Positions 15,509 to 24,191 of a stretch of DNA of 64,000 nucleotides are shown in pieces. Numbering within the stretch: the stretch's first letter is position 1; every line of letters begins with the position of its first letter. The DNA is from JAFGPL01 sp046485045 (GTDB lineage: Bacteria > Bacteroidota > Bacteroidia > Bacteroidales > UBA10428). The notes under the pieces were generated by a model. That model was not told the origin of the DNA. It saw only the letters and a program-made list of their open reading frames with translations, and ran no database searches. Location: positions 1-64,000 of the forward strand of contig JAWOHT010000028.1 of NCBI GenBank assembly GCA_046485045.1. The letters run 5' to 3'. The position numbers and the translations under genes were made by a program.

Positions 15509-16756
15509 TTAATAAACAGCCGCATCACCGCCAGCCAAGAACCTTTTGGTGACATATCTTACCGGGTACCAGGCTGCAAAATAACCAACCGTGAGCACTG
15601 CGGTAAAAATAACAGCAACATCTTTCCACTGCACTACTACGGGATATGAATCAATAACAAAGCTGCCACTGTTTGGCAACCCGATGATTTCAAATTCGAT
15701 TTGCAGCCAACATACAATTAATCCGGTAACAATACCGATTAGGGCACCAAGCATAACGATCAGCCATCCCTCGGCAAAAAAGATATTTTTTATCAAAGAC
15801 CTGTCTGCACCCATGCTGCGCAATACACCGATATCTGCTTTCTTTTCGAGAACCAGCATCGTAAGTGAACCTATAACATTAAACGATGCAATGGTAAGTA
15901 TAAAAACAAGTATAAGAAAAATCATCCATTTTTCGGTTTGCATGGTTTTGAAAAACAGCTCATTCTGCTGATAACGGTTTTTAACTTCAAAACCATCGCC
16001 AAAAAGAGCCTGAACCTTGTCCTGTACCACACCAATAGTGGTCTTTTCGGCCAGTTTAATTTCAATTGAAGTTATTTCTTTGTCGTAAGCAAATAACTCA
16101 CGCGCAAATTCAAGGGGCACCAAAACATATTTCGAATCAAAATCCTGCTCGATAGAAAAAATCCCGTTGGGGGTGATATATCTCCGGTTAATGGCCCGCT
16201 CCTGGTCGAATGTAACCTTCTTGGTGCGCCGCGGCACATACACGGCCACCTGTTGCCGGTAATTGATTTTTGTATCTATATTGATATTTAAAAAATAGGC
16301 TATCCCCTGCCCCACGATGGCATAAGGTTCGTAGGCGCTTTTAAGGGTAAAGCTGCCATAACGCATCATGCTGTCAATTCCCGAAATATTAATGAAATTA
16401 TCCGACACGCCTTTCAGCACCGCATTGGTCTGCTTCTCATCATATCGCAGCAATACATTGTCTTCCAGAACTTCGGCATAATTCACAACTCCTTCGATAC
16501 CTGAAAGCCGGGTTAATACTTCGTTGTCAGGAATGAATGTTTTTCCCTCTTTTACCACAACCAGCAGGTCGGGCTTAAAAGCATTGAACAACGATTGCAC
16601 AAGGCTGTCAAAACCGTTAAACACCGACAGAACAACAATAAGGGCCATTGTTCCCACTGCAACACCACCTGCCGAAATATAAGATATCACGTTAATGGCA
16701 TTGTGCGACTTTTTGGCAAACAGGTATCTTTTTGCTATGTAAAACGGGAAATTCAA
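15509..16756 (-). CDS. LolC/LolE-like FtsX-family permease
   Basis: This 415-residue inner-membrane protein has one membrane span near residues 25-45 (NVISYISAGGVAVGTMALIVVLSVFNGFD), a large periplasmic domain, and three C-terminal spans at about 275-300, 325-350 and 375-400. This is the four-span FtsX layout. The N-terminus MNFPFYIAKRYLFAKKSHNA is characteristic of Bacteroidota proteins grouped with LolC/LolE, which release lipoproteins from the inner membrane together with a LolD ATPase. No ATPase gene is nearby. The start is a TTG at 16756, because no ATG fits and this is where family members begin. It follows rbfA by 12 bases, so the two are co-transcribed. Confidence 0.85.
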   Translation of the reverse strand: MNFPFYIAKRYLFAKKSHNAINVISYISAGGVAVGTMALIVVLSVFNGFDSLVQSLFNAFKPDLLVVVKEGKTFIPDNEVLTRLSGIEGVVNYAEVLEDNVLLRYDEKQTNAVLKGVSDNFINISGIDSMMRYGSFTLKSAYEPYAIVGQGIAYFLNINIDTKINYRQQVAVYVPRRTKKVTFDQERAINRRYITPNGIFSIEQDFDSKYVLVPLEFARELFAYDKEITSIEIKLAEKTTIGVVQDKVQALFGDGFEVKNRYQQNELFFKTMQTEKWMIFLILVFILTIASFNVIGSLTMLVLEKKADIGVLRSMGADRSLIKNIFFAEGWLIVMLGALIGIVTGLIVCWLQIEFEIIGLPNSGSFVIDSYPVVVQWKDVAVIFTAVLTVGYFAAWYPVRYVTKRFLAGGDAAVY

Positions 16757-16768
16757 GCGTGTATGGTT

Positions 16769-17107
16769 TCAGGTGTTTAATAAATTATCTATCCTGTCTG
16801 CATAATCAATTGAATCATCACGGAAAAAAACCAATTCGGGAACTATACGCAGCTGATGCCTTACATTGCTCCCTAGCTGGCTGCGAATAATCTTCGATTG
16901 CTGGTTAATGTATTCAACATATTTTTCTTCTTCTTTATAAGGAAAAATACTCAAATATACCCGTGCAACACTTAAATCGGGACTGATCCTTACTGTAGTT
17001 ATTGTGATGAGCTTTCCCTTAAAAAGGTTCTTCGCCTCCCTGATGAAAATGTCTGCAATTTCTTTTTGCAAAAATCTTGCTACTTTGTTTTGTCTGATTG
17101 ATCCCAT
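16769..17107 (-). CDS. rbfA: 30S ribosome-binding factor RbfA
   Basis: RbfA binds the 30S subunit during 16S rRNA 5' end maturation. The ATG at 17107 gives 112 residues starting MGSIRQNKVARFLQKEIADIF, the normal family start. It is backed by a GGAGG site 7 bases upstream. The longer frame from 17164 is rejected because it would bury that site. The KH-like fold is seen in ITITTVRISPDLSVARVYLSIFP, and the C-terminal family block is RHQLRIVPELVFFRDDSIDYADRID. It is the first gene of an operon with the LolC/E-like permease. Confidence 0.9.
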   Translation of the reverse strand: MGSIRQNKVARFLQKEIADIFIREAKNLFKGKLITITTVRISPDLSVARVYLSIFPYKEEEKYVEYINQQSKIIRSQLGSNVRHQLRIVPELVFFRDDSIDYADRIDNLLNT

Positions 17108-17114
17108 GGTATTA

Positions 17115-17119
17115 CCTCC
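17115..17119 (-). promoter_or_regulatory. Shine-Dalgarno site deciding the rbfA start
   Basis: On the minus strand GGAGG lies 7 bases before the ATG at 17107. It supports this start over an in-frame codon 57 bases upstream. Confidence 0.6.
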
Positions 17120-17212
17120 GGCAGAATATTGCTTAACAAACTGCAAAATTCTAAATTTATCCAAGATAATTCATATAATTCGAATATTTAATTTTTTTTA
17201 AGCAACATTTTA

Positions 17213-17220
17213 TAGATTTG
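17213..17220 (+). promoter_or_regulatory. -7 promoter element of trpS
   Basis: TAGATTTG matches TAnnTTTG and lies 38 bases before the trpS ATG. The -33 position is only T-rich. Confidence 0.45.
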
Positions 17221-17258
17221 TGCCTTGTAAAATTTTAAAGTCCTCATAAAACAATTCT

Positions 17259-18263
17259 ATGTCTAAAAAAAGGGTACTATCATGCATTCAGCCAACAGGC
17301 GAAATTCATCTGGGAAATTATTTCGGAGCAGTTAAAAACTGGGCAGACATACAAGACAAGTACGATTGTGTATATGGCGTTGTTGACCTGCATGCCATGA
17401 CCATGCCATACGATCCGGCCGCACTAAGAGAAAATACACTAAGAATGGCCATTGACCTAATGGTTTGCGGAGTTGATCCTGAAAAATCTGTCATCTTTAT
17501 ACAATCGCTTGTACCTGAACATACTGAACTTACCTGGATATTTAATTGTATTGCTTCGTTTGGTGAACTTACCCGAATGACCCAGTTTAAGGACAAAACC
17601 GAACAGATTGAAAGCGGGGGAAAAAACTCATTTGTCTCGGCCGGTTTATTTACTTATCCAATTCTGCAGGCCGCTGACATTCTTATCTATAGGGCCGATT
17701 TTGTACCCGTAGGGAAAGACCAGGTGCAACATCTTGAATTGTCGAGAAACATCGCGGTAAGGTTTAATAACCTTTACGGGGAATATTTTCCCGAACCGAA
17801 ACCATTACTAACAGAAATACAGAAACTCGTTTCACTTGCCGATCCGACAAAAAAAATGAGCAAAAGCCTTGGTGATAAACACTATATCGGGCTGTTTGAA
17901 GAAGAAGAATCGGTAAGAAAGAAAGTCAAAACGGCTGTAACCGATACAGGTACCACCCCAACAGGTGAAAAGAGCCCCGGCGTTGAAAACCTTTTCAACC
18001 TCATAAGAGCGTGTGGTAAAACCAATGAATACAATAGCCTGTTAAATGATTATAAAACGGGATCGCTGAAATACAAAGACCTAAAAGAAGCTACTGCCGA
18101 TGCACTGGTCGGGCTTACCTCAGGATTCAGGAAAAAGAGAGATGAACTATTTAAAGACCGTGAAAAAAACGAAAAACTTGTAAGGTTGCTTTCTGAAAAA
18201 GCCAGGGAATATGCTTCGCAAACTATAAAAGAGGTTAAAAAACTAACCGGATTGTCTTTTTAG
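17259..18263 (+). CDS. trpS: tryptophanyl-tRNA synthetase
   Basis: This 334-residue class I aminoacyl-tRNA synthetase charges tRNA-Trp. The HIGH-equivalent is PTGEIHLGN at residues 12-20 and the KMSKS loop is at 199-203. Between them lie family blocks such as YGVVDLHAMT, VIFIQSLVPEHTELTWIFNC and the tryptophan-pocket region LQAADILIYRADFVPVGKDQ. Length is normal for bacterial TrpRS. The gene is a single unit, divergent from rbfA and convergent with uvrB, whose end is about 50 bases away. No T-box or other leader is apparent in the short upstream region. Confidence 0.96.
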   Translation: MSKKRVLSCIQPTGEIHLGNYFGAVKNWADIQDKYDCVYGVVDLHAMTMPYDPAALRENTLRMAIDLMVCGVDPEKSVIFIQSLVPEHTELTWIFNCIASFGELTRMTQFKDKTEQIESGGKNSFVSAGLFTYPILQAADILIYRADFVPVGKDQVQHLELSRNIAVRFNNLYGEYFPEPKPLLTEIQKLVSLADPTKKMSKSLGDKHYIGLFEEEESVRKKVKTAVTDTGTTPTGEKSPGVENLFNLIRACGKTNEYNSLLNDYKTGSLKYKDLKEATADALVGLTSGFRKKRDELFKDREKNEKLVRLLSEKAREYASQTIKEVKKLTGLSF

Positions 18264-18314
18264 ACCTTTCTTAGCATCACAGACAAGAGATATTGAATTG
18301 AAAAAAACATAGTA

Positions 18315-20327
18315 CTACTTATCTTTTAACAGTTTTTGGTAAGCATACATCTCGTCCCTAAGCCTTGCTGCTTCGATAAAGTTTAGCTCCGATGCTGCTT
18401 TTTCCATGGCCTTTTTAGTATTCTCAATTGCCTTTTCCAGGGCTTTACTATTCATATACTGCACAACAGGATCGGCTGCAATATCGGCTTTGGCGGGCCC
18501 GGTATATGCATGTGGCACACGGGTCTTGAGCCGTACCTCTTTCAAAATATTCGAAGCAGCCTTGACAATTTGTCTTGGCGTAATGTTGTATTTTTCGTTA
18601 TAAGCCAGTTGTCTCTCGCGCCGTCTGTTTGTTTCATCAATGGTTTTTTGCATCGAACCGGTAATTTTATCGGCATACATAATCACCTTACCATTGATAT
18701 TTCTTGCCGCGCGGCCTGCAGTCTGTGTAAGCGACCGTTCAGACCGGAGAAACCCCTCCTTGTCGGCATCGAGTATAGCCACGAGCGAAACTTCAGGAAG
18801 GTCAAGCCCTTCGCGCAATAAATTAACACCAATCAGCACATCAAAAGTACCGTTTCGCAAACCTTCCATTATCTCAATGCGGTCGAGTGTATCAACATCT
18901 GAATGAATATATCTGCACTTTACATTATATTTTACCATGTAATTAGCCAACTCTTCGGCCATGCGCTTGGTGAGGGTAGTAACAAGAACACGCTCATTGT
19001 TCGCCGTACACCGCCCTATCTCCTTTAATAGGTCATCTATCTGGTTCAGACTGGGTTTTACTTCGATAACCGGGTCGAGCAGGCCGGTAGGCCGAATAAG
19101 TTGTTCGACAATCACCCCCTCACTGCGTTCGAGCTCAAAATCGGTAGGTGTGGCGCTAACATAAACAGTTTGAACGATCTTTTCCTCAAACTCCTCAAAC
19201 TTCAACGGACGGTTATCAAGGGCTGCAGGAAGCCTGAAACCAAACTCCACGAGCGTCTGTTTTCGGGAATGGTCACCTCCATACATGGCCCTTATCTGGG
19301 GTAAAGTCACATGGCTTTCGTCAATAACCATCAGAAAGTCTTCGGGAAAATAATCAAGCAAACAGAAAGGACGGGTACCGGGCAAACGACCGTCAAAATA
19401 GCGCGAATAATTTTCAATCCCTGAACAATGGCCTAATTCCCTTATCATTTCAAGGTCGTAAGTAACCCTGTCTTCAATTCTTTTGGCTTCTGAATGTTTG
19501 CCAATCTCCTTAAAATAGTCAACCTGCTTCACCAAATCATCTTCAATCTGCTTCATTGCATTCTGCATCCTGTATTTGGTGGTAACAAAAATATTGGCAG
19601 GAAAAACCTGTACATGGTCAAACCTGTCAATGGCTTTACCGGTAATCGGATCAAGTGATTCGATTTCTTCTATCTCATCTCCCCAGAAGTGAAACCTGTA
19701 AGCATAATCATTGTATGCCAGAAATACATCAACAGTATCGCCCCCCACACGAAAATTACCATGCTTAAACTCTGTTTCGTTGCGCGAATACATGCTGTCT
19801 ACCAGTTTTCTGAGAAAAACATTCCGGCTTATTTTTTGTCCCTTTTCAAGCAAAATGGTATTGCTGTAAAAATCATCCGGATTACCAATGCCGTAAAGGC
19901 AGGAAACCGATGAGACCACAATAACATCTCTTCTGCCCGATAGAAGCGAAGATGTGGCACTTAGCCTTAATTTCTCAATTTCTTCATTTATTGACAAATC
20001 TTTCTCAATATAGGTATCTGTTACCGGCAGATATGCCTCGGGCTGATAATAATCGTAATAAGACACGAAATATTCGATGGCATTTTCGGGAAAAAACTGC
20101 TTAAACTCGCCAAACAACTGGGCAGCAAGCGTTTTGTTATGGCTCAAAACAAGGGTAGGTCTTTTAACTTCGGCTATTACATTAGCAATGGTAAATGTTT
20201 TCCCCGATCCGGTAACACCCAATAGCGTCTGAAAAGGCAACCCCCTGTTCAGACCATCGCAAAGCTGCCTTATAGCTTCGGGCTGATCTCCTGTAGGAAC
20301 AAAATCTGATGTAAGTTTAAACTGCAT
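18315..20327 (-). CDS. uvrB: excinuclease ABC subunit B
   Basis: This 670-residue helicase-like protein is the damage-verification subunit of UvrABC nucleotide excision repair. The Walker A loop GVTGSGKT is at residues 37-44. The beta-hairpin region is SYYDYYQPEAYLP around 90-102. Helicase motif II reads MVIDESHVTLPQ, and motif VI is TQTAGRAARNINGKVIMY. The C-terminal UVR domain, which binds UvrC, is seen in ELNFIEAARLRDEMYAYQKLL. Length is typical. It is a single-gene unit, convergent with trpS and divergent from the cyclase-HD gene. UvrA and UvrC are not in the window. Confidence 0.97.
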   Translation of the reverse strand: MQFKLTSDFVPTGDQPEAIRQLCDGLNRGLPFQTLLGVTGSGKTFTIANVIAEVKRPTLVLSHNKTLAAQLFGEFKQFFPENAIEYFVSYYDYYQPEAYLPVTDTYIEKDLSINEEIEKLRLSATSSLLSGRRDVIVVSSVSCLYGIGNPDDFYSNTILLEKGQKISRNVFLRKLVDSMYSRNETEFKHGNFRVGGDTVDVFLAYNDYAYRFHFWGDEIEEIESLDPITGKAIDRFDHVQVFPANIFVTTKYRMQNAMKQIEDDLVKQVDYFKEIGKHSEAKRIEDRVTYDLEMIRELGHCSGIENYSRYFDGRLPGTRPFCLLDYFPEDFLMVIDESHVTLPQIRAMYGGDHSRKQTLVEFGFRLPAALDNRPLKFEEFEEKIVQTVYVSATPTDFELERSEGVIVEQLIRPTGLLDPVIEVKPSLNQIDDLLKEIGRCTANNERVLVTTLTKRMAEELANYMVKYNVKCRYIHSDVDTLDRIEIMEGLRNGTFDVLIGVNLLREGLDLPEVSLVAILDADKEGFLRSERSLTQTAGRAARNINGKVIMYADKITGSMQKTIDETNRRRERQLAYNEKYNITPRQIVKAASNILKEVRLKTRVPHAYTGPAKADIAADPVVQYMNSKALEKAIENTKKAMEKAASELNFIEAARLRDEMYAYQKLLKDK

Positions 20328-20483
20328 TTCAAAAATAACTTGAAGTAAAAATAAACAAAATCAAAAAGCATCACGTATGATAAGACAATTAACAACAATG
20401 TCTGTTCAATATTTTTACAAATTACTTTCAGATTATATTCCTAATTGTTAAATTTATAGTAATAAAAGAAATCAATCCCATTC

Positions 20484-21881
20484 ATGGATAAAAATAAAAG
20501 AAGACCCAGTTTTTTGAAGCATATTGCCCAATTGATATCAAAAAACAGGATGCTTGTTGCAGAAAATAAAAAGCTGACAAAACAAAATGAGCAATTGTTT
20601 CAGGAAATTGAGAAATATAAGCTTATACAAGACAAGGATGAAATACAAAAAAAATTATCTTCAAATGAAAAAGTTTCCCGGATTGTAAAATATAAAATTT
20701 CAACTGTGCTGTATGCCGAAGCACAAGGCTTTTCAGAAATAGGCAAAGACATGGACTCTAAATTTCTTGTAGATAACCTTGATGAGATATTTTTGCAACT
20801 TAATACAATTATCGGAAAATACGAGATCAAAAACCCGAAAACGATAGGCGATACCATTATGTGCGTTGGGGGTATCCCGAAAAAAAATATTACCAATCCT
20901 TTAGAGGTAGTGCTTGCTGCGGTAGAAATGCAGTATTATACAAAAGACCTTCAGCGTTCATATAAAGACAGCAAAATATGGAAACTCAAAATAGGCATTC
21001 ATACCGGACCGGTGGTTGCCTCCGTTACAGGCAGAAAAAAACCACATTATGAGGTAAAGGGAGATACAGTTAACCTTGCTGCACGTATCAAATCGTTCTG
21101 CAGCGATGGTGAAATACTTATATCTGCAACAACCTATGAAATTGTCAAAGACCTTTTTAATTGCGAGTATTTTGGAAAGATGCCGGTAAAATATAAAGGC
21201 GACATACAACTATACACCGTACATGGTATCAAACCCGATTTCTCACTGCAATCAAAAGGGTTAATCCCCAATAAAAAATTCAGCATCAGGTTTGGACTTA
21301 CACAATTCATGGACCTTCAGGAAATGATACTTGACAAACTGGAAAAAGAGCTGCCAAAAACGCTGTACTATCATAACGTAAAACATACGGTTGATGTAGT
21401 TACCCAGGCAGAACTCATCGGTTTCGGAGAAGGCGTAAGCGATGAAGAGTTGCTTTTATTGAAAACTGCTGCCTTGTTTCACGATACAGGCCATACCATA
21501 GGTTACAATAACCATGAATATAACAGTGCTATTATGGCAAAAGATATCCTGCCAAATTATTACTACACGCAATCACAGATAGATACTATATGTGAACTCA
21601 TTATGGCCACCAAACTGCCCCCGAACCCGAAAAACAAGCTCGAACAGATTATGTGCGATGCCGATCTCGATTACCTGGGCAGAAGCGATATGATACCTGT
21701 CTCCAATTCTTTATTTATGGAACTTAAAGAGCAGAACAAAATATCTTCGCTGAATGAATGGAACCAGCTACAGGTAAAATTTATCTCCGGACATCAGTAC
21801 TTTACCTATACCGCCCGTAATCTGCGTGAAGTAAACAAACAGAACCAGATTGAACGCATAAGCAACCTGGTAGAGGCCTAA
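20484..21881 (+). CDS. class III nucleotidyl cyclase fused to HD phosphohydrolase
   Basis: This 465-residue protein has three parts: a coiled coil (about residues 20-60), a class III adenylate/guanylate cyclase domain (about 70-245) and an HD metal-dependent phosphohydrolase domain (about 270-460). In the cyclase, the first metal Asp is replaced by E79 (YAEAQGF), the second is kept as D123 (TIGDTIM), the purine-selecting Lys is K119, and N197 and R201 (VNLAAR) keep the transition-state pair. These residues favour ATP as substrate. HD-domain candidates are H297, H301, H333-D334, H337 and D394 (in CDADLDYLG). A single chain could therefore make and turn over a nucleotide signal, which is inference. 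No transmembrane segment is seen, so it is cytoplasmic. It stands alone, divergent from uvrB. Confidence 0.85.
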   Translation: MDKNKRRPSFLKHIAQLISKNRMLVAENKKLTKQNEQLFQEIEKYKLIQDKDEIQKKLSSNEKVSRIVKYKISTVLYAEAQGFSEIGKDMDSKFLVDNLDEIFLQLNTIIGKYEIKNPKTIGDTIMCVGGIPKKNITNPLEVVLAAVEMQYYTKDLQRSYKDSKIWKLKIGIHTGPVVASVTGRKKPHYEVKGDTVNLAARIKSFCSDGEILISATTYEIVKDLFNCEYFGKMPVKYKGDIQLYTVHGIKPDFSLQSKGLIPNKKFSIRFGLTQFMDLQEMILDKLEKELPKTLYYHNVKHTVDVVTQAELIGFGEGVSDEELLLLKTAALFHDTGHTIGYNNHEYNSAIMAKDILPNYYYTQSQIDTICELIMATKLPPNPKNKLEQIMCDADLDYLGRSDMIPVSNSLFMELKEQNKISSLNEWNQLQVKFISGHQYFTYTARNLREVNKQNQIERISNLVEA

Positions 21882-21949
21882 ATATTATTGAATTTCATCC
21901 TGTAAGTTTTTTTGTTATAAAATTGAAATAAATTTCATACCGGTTTTGA

Positions 21950-22345
21950 TTATCCCTGTAATTTGAAGAATAGCCCTGCCAGATCAACTATTTTTGGCAG
22001 GAATATCACGATTCCGGCAATTGCAGCTGCCCCAGCAGCTATTAACACTGCACCGGCTGCCAGGTCTTTTGCCCTTCTGGCCTTTTCGTTGTAATTTGTG
22101 GTTGTAAGATCAACCAACAGCTCAATGGCAGAATTAAATGCTTCTGAAGCCACCACCATCGCGCTTGCCATTGCCAGGATACACCATTCTGTTTTTGAAA
22201 TTTTCAAAACAATACCAAAGGCAAAGGCTATTAACATCAACACCATATGCACCAATGCATTTGGCTCCTTTTTCAGCATGTAGTACAATCCCGAAAATGC
22301 ATATACGAAGCTTTGTTTTCTCTCTTTAAAATATTTCCTTTTCAT
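21950..22345 (-). CDS. dgkA: diacylglycerol/undecaprenol kinase family protein
   Basis: This 131-residue integral membrane kinase belongs to the DgkA family, which phosphorylates diacylglycerol or, in many bacteria, undecaprenol. It has the invariant block ASEAFNSAIELLVDL with E68, N71 and E75, then ARRAKDLAAGAVLIAAG near residues 89-105, and three hydrophobic spans. The N-terminal FVYAFSGLYYMLKKEPN is typical. The lipid substrate cannot be assigned. It is downstream of creD on the same strand with a 120-base gap that holds a long-range inverted repeat, so it may or may not be on the creD transcript. Confidence 0.88.
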   Translation of the reverse strand: MKRKYFKERKQSFVYAFSGLYYMLKKEPNALVHMVLMLIAFAFGIVLKISKTEWCILAMASAMVVASEAFNSAIELLVDLTTTNYNEKARRAKDLAAGAVLIAAGAAAIAGIVIFLPKIVDLAGLFFKLQG

Positions 22346-22359
22346 TGTATTGTTTTATT

Positions 22360-22444
22360 AAACAGTCCTGAAGCAATGGCCCCTGTAGTGAAATTAGATT
22401 TACAGAGACATAATTTTCAGAAACCCTCTGCATCAGGGCTGTTT
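22360..22444. repeat. long-range inverted repeat between creD and dgkA
   Basis: AAACAGTCCTGA (22360-22371) pairs with TCAGGGCTGTTT (22433-22444) at 11 of 12 positions, the exception being G-T on RNA, around a 61-base loop. The position suggests a structured leader or attenuator before dgkA, but no terminator T-run follows on the minus strand. Confidence 0.35.
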
Positions 22445-22468
22445 ATTTTTCTTAATGATAACATCCAA

Positions 22469-23806
22469 TTAATCAACAGTTTCGCCGTTACGAACCGTAA
22501 CACCTCCATACCAGTTAATTTTTACAGCGAAATACATCACTATGGCCAGTACAATAAACAACCCCACATTACCCAGCAACAACGAATAATCTGAAAGTTG
22601 CAGGATTGTAAACAAAAAGACATATAATGCCGTTAGTACGGCCAGAATTGACAAAGTTGTAATACGGTTACTGAAAACAGAATGTGTGAAAACTGTTACC
22701 AGAGATATCGTGGCTGCCGACGCAATAAAGAATGCAAGGTTAAAGGCAATATGTTCAGAAAGCGCTATTAACAATGAATAAAATACAACAAGTGCAACAC
22801 CAACAAGGAGGTATTGGACTGCATGTATCCGTTTTTTGCTAAATACTTCTGAAAAAAAGAATACCAGAAATGTAAGAGAAATAAAAAGCAGCGAATATTT
22901 CACCGATCGCGTAGCTTTCTGATAGGTATCTACCGGAAATAATAACCTTACCCCGAATTCAGAACCTTCTACATCAAACTCATCTCCTGTCCACTGCTGA
23001 GGATAATTACGGTTAAGCTGTAAAATATTCCATTGTGCCACAAAACCCGTATCTGTGATTTCGTGTTTTTCGGGCAGAAACATACCATCAAAACTCGGGG
23101 TAGCCCAAGCAGATTTTACTTTCACATTCGTTTCTTTACCTAAAGGGATAAAATTCAGATAATGGCTTCCGTTTAGATCAATATTGAAGGAAAAATTACA
23201 GTTTTCACCAAATTTCACCGGGGTTTGTGCGGTAACACCCGATGAAACTATGTCTTTGCTTTTAAGTCCCGGACTAATGTTTACTTCTTTACCGCACCAG
23301 TCTATCAGAATATTTTTCTTAATACCCCTCATATCGGTAATGCCGATCGTAAGATAGGCTTCATCCCACAGAATATCTTTCTCTTCCACTTTCCATTCGC
23401 TGAAATCAACCGGGTTGAAGAAACCGGCTAAATTAAGTTTGGTATTATAGGCAATTACCTTATAAATTCCTCGGTACCTGATCTCGGGTATAAGGTCTCC
23501 GTTAACAGTAAGTGCACCGGGTAAAACATGGGCAAAATTTCTGGATGCCCGTACACCCTCTTTGGTCTTAAAATAAGTAAGATAAGGTAACGTGAGTACC
23601 GGTCCACAGATGGTCTGTGCGTTGCCCCATTTAGAAGTTACCTCCTCAACTGTCTCCCTGTGCCTCATTTCGCGTTCAGCAATCAGATTATTAATCATCC
23701 CCGAAGGGATTAATAGCAGTAGCGAAAGCAATCCGATTAAGATAAGCTTTAAGGATACCGATCCGGTTATCCGGTTTTTCTGTTTTTCTAAATAATTCGT
23801 GTCCAT
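22469..23806 (-). CDS. creD: inner membrane protein CreD
   Basis: This 445-residue protein matches the CreD (cell envelope integrity) family. It has an N-terminal span near residues 18-40 (LKLILIGLLSLLLLIPSGMI), the conserved REMRHRETVEEVTSKWGNAQ segment after it, a large periplasmic domain ending in GDEFDVEGSEFGVRLLFP, and five or six C-terminal spans. In E. coli creD belongs to the CreBC regulon and affects colicin tolerance; its molecular function is not established. Here it is preceded not by CreBC but by a small winged-helix regulator. An operator-like inverted repeat lies 25 bases upstream of the start and also occurs before the regulator operon. Confidence 0.9.
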   Translation of the reverse strand: MDTNYLEKQKNRITGSVSLKLILIGLLSLLLLIPSGMINNLIAEREMRHRETVEEVTSKWGNAQTICGPVLTLPYLTYFKTKEGVRASRNFAHVLPGALTVNGDLIPEIRYRGIYKVIAYNTKLNLAGFFNPVDFSEWKVEEKDILWDEAYLTIGITDMRGIKKNILIDWCGKEVNISPGLKSKDIVSSGVTAQTPVKFGENCNFSFNIDLNGSHYLNFIPLGKETNVKVKSAWATPSFDGMFLPEKHEITDTGFVAQWNILQLNRNYPQQWTGDEFDVEGSEFGVRLLFPVDTYQKATRSVKYSLLFISLTFLVFFFSEVFSKKRIHAVQYLLVGVALVVFYSLLIALSEHIAFNLAFFIASAATISLVTVFTHSVFSNRITTLSILAVLTALYVFLFTILQLSDYSLLLGNVGLFIVLAIVMYFAVKINWYGGVTVRNGETVD

Positions 23807-23830
23807 TTTTATTAAATTTGATTATTAAAG

Positions 23831-23849
23831 TACTTTGTATTTCAAAGCA
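23831..23849. promoter_or_regulatory. operator-like inverted repeat upstream of creD
   Basis: TACTTTG (23831-23837), five bases, then CAAAGCA (23843-23849) form a 7-bp inverted repeat with one mismatch. The surrounding 26 bases (23824-23849) match 24852-24877 at 23 positions. Read on the minus strand it also offers a CTTTG-containing, -7-like segment, so a bound regulator could block transcription of creD. Confidence 0.6.
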
Positions 23850-23864
23850 TACAAACAAAAAAAA

Positions 23865-24170
23865 TTATTTCTCTTTCTGGCTTTTCAGCAACCTGTCGAG
23901 GAAATCGAGGTGTTCTTTAAACGCCTTGCACCCAATTTCGGTAGCTTCGTAGCGTGTATTTGGTTTTTTGCCTATGAATTGCTTGGTCACCTTTATCAAA
24001 TTGTTTTTTTCAAGGGCAGAAATATGACTTGAAAGATTTCCATCGGTAATGTCAAGCAGCTCTTTCAGGGTAATGAAATCTACATAATCGTTCACCATAA
24101 GCACCGACATAATGCCCATGCGTACCCTGCTTTCAAAATTTTTATTTAAATTTGATATGATATCCTTCAT
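23865..24170 (-). CDS. winged-helix transcriptional regulator (ArsR/MarR-like)
   Basis: This 101-residue protein is a small winged-helix DNA-binding protein. The recognition-helix region is LLDITDGNLSSHISALEKNNLIKV (about residues 40-63), followed by a wing with NTRYEATEIGCKAF. This pattern is typical of the short transcriptional regulator family common in Bacteroidota next to membrane proteins. No sensor domain or metal-binding cysteine cluster is evident. It lies 21 bases downstream of a six-span membrane protein and 58 bases upstream of creD. The matching inverted repeats before both transcription units make it the likely binding protein, which is inference. Confidence 0.82.
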   Translation of the reverse strand: MKDIISNLNKNFESRVRMGIMSVLMVNDYVDFITLKELLDITDGNLSSHISALEKNNLIKVTKQFIGKKPNTRYEATEIGCKAFKEHLDFLDRLLKSQKEK

Positions 24171-24191
24171 CTGCTGTTTTTTACAGTCATA

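Noticed and set aside
20330..20337. TATTTTTG box immediately before the uvrB ATG (minus strand)
   Set aside because: It would place the transcription start inside the coding region, so it is unlikely to be the uvrB promoter.
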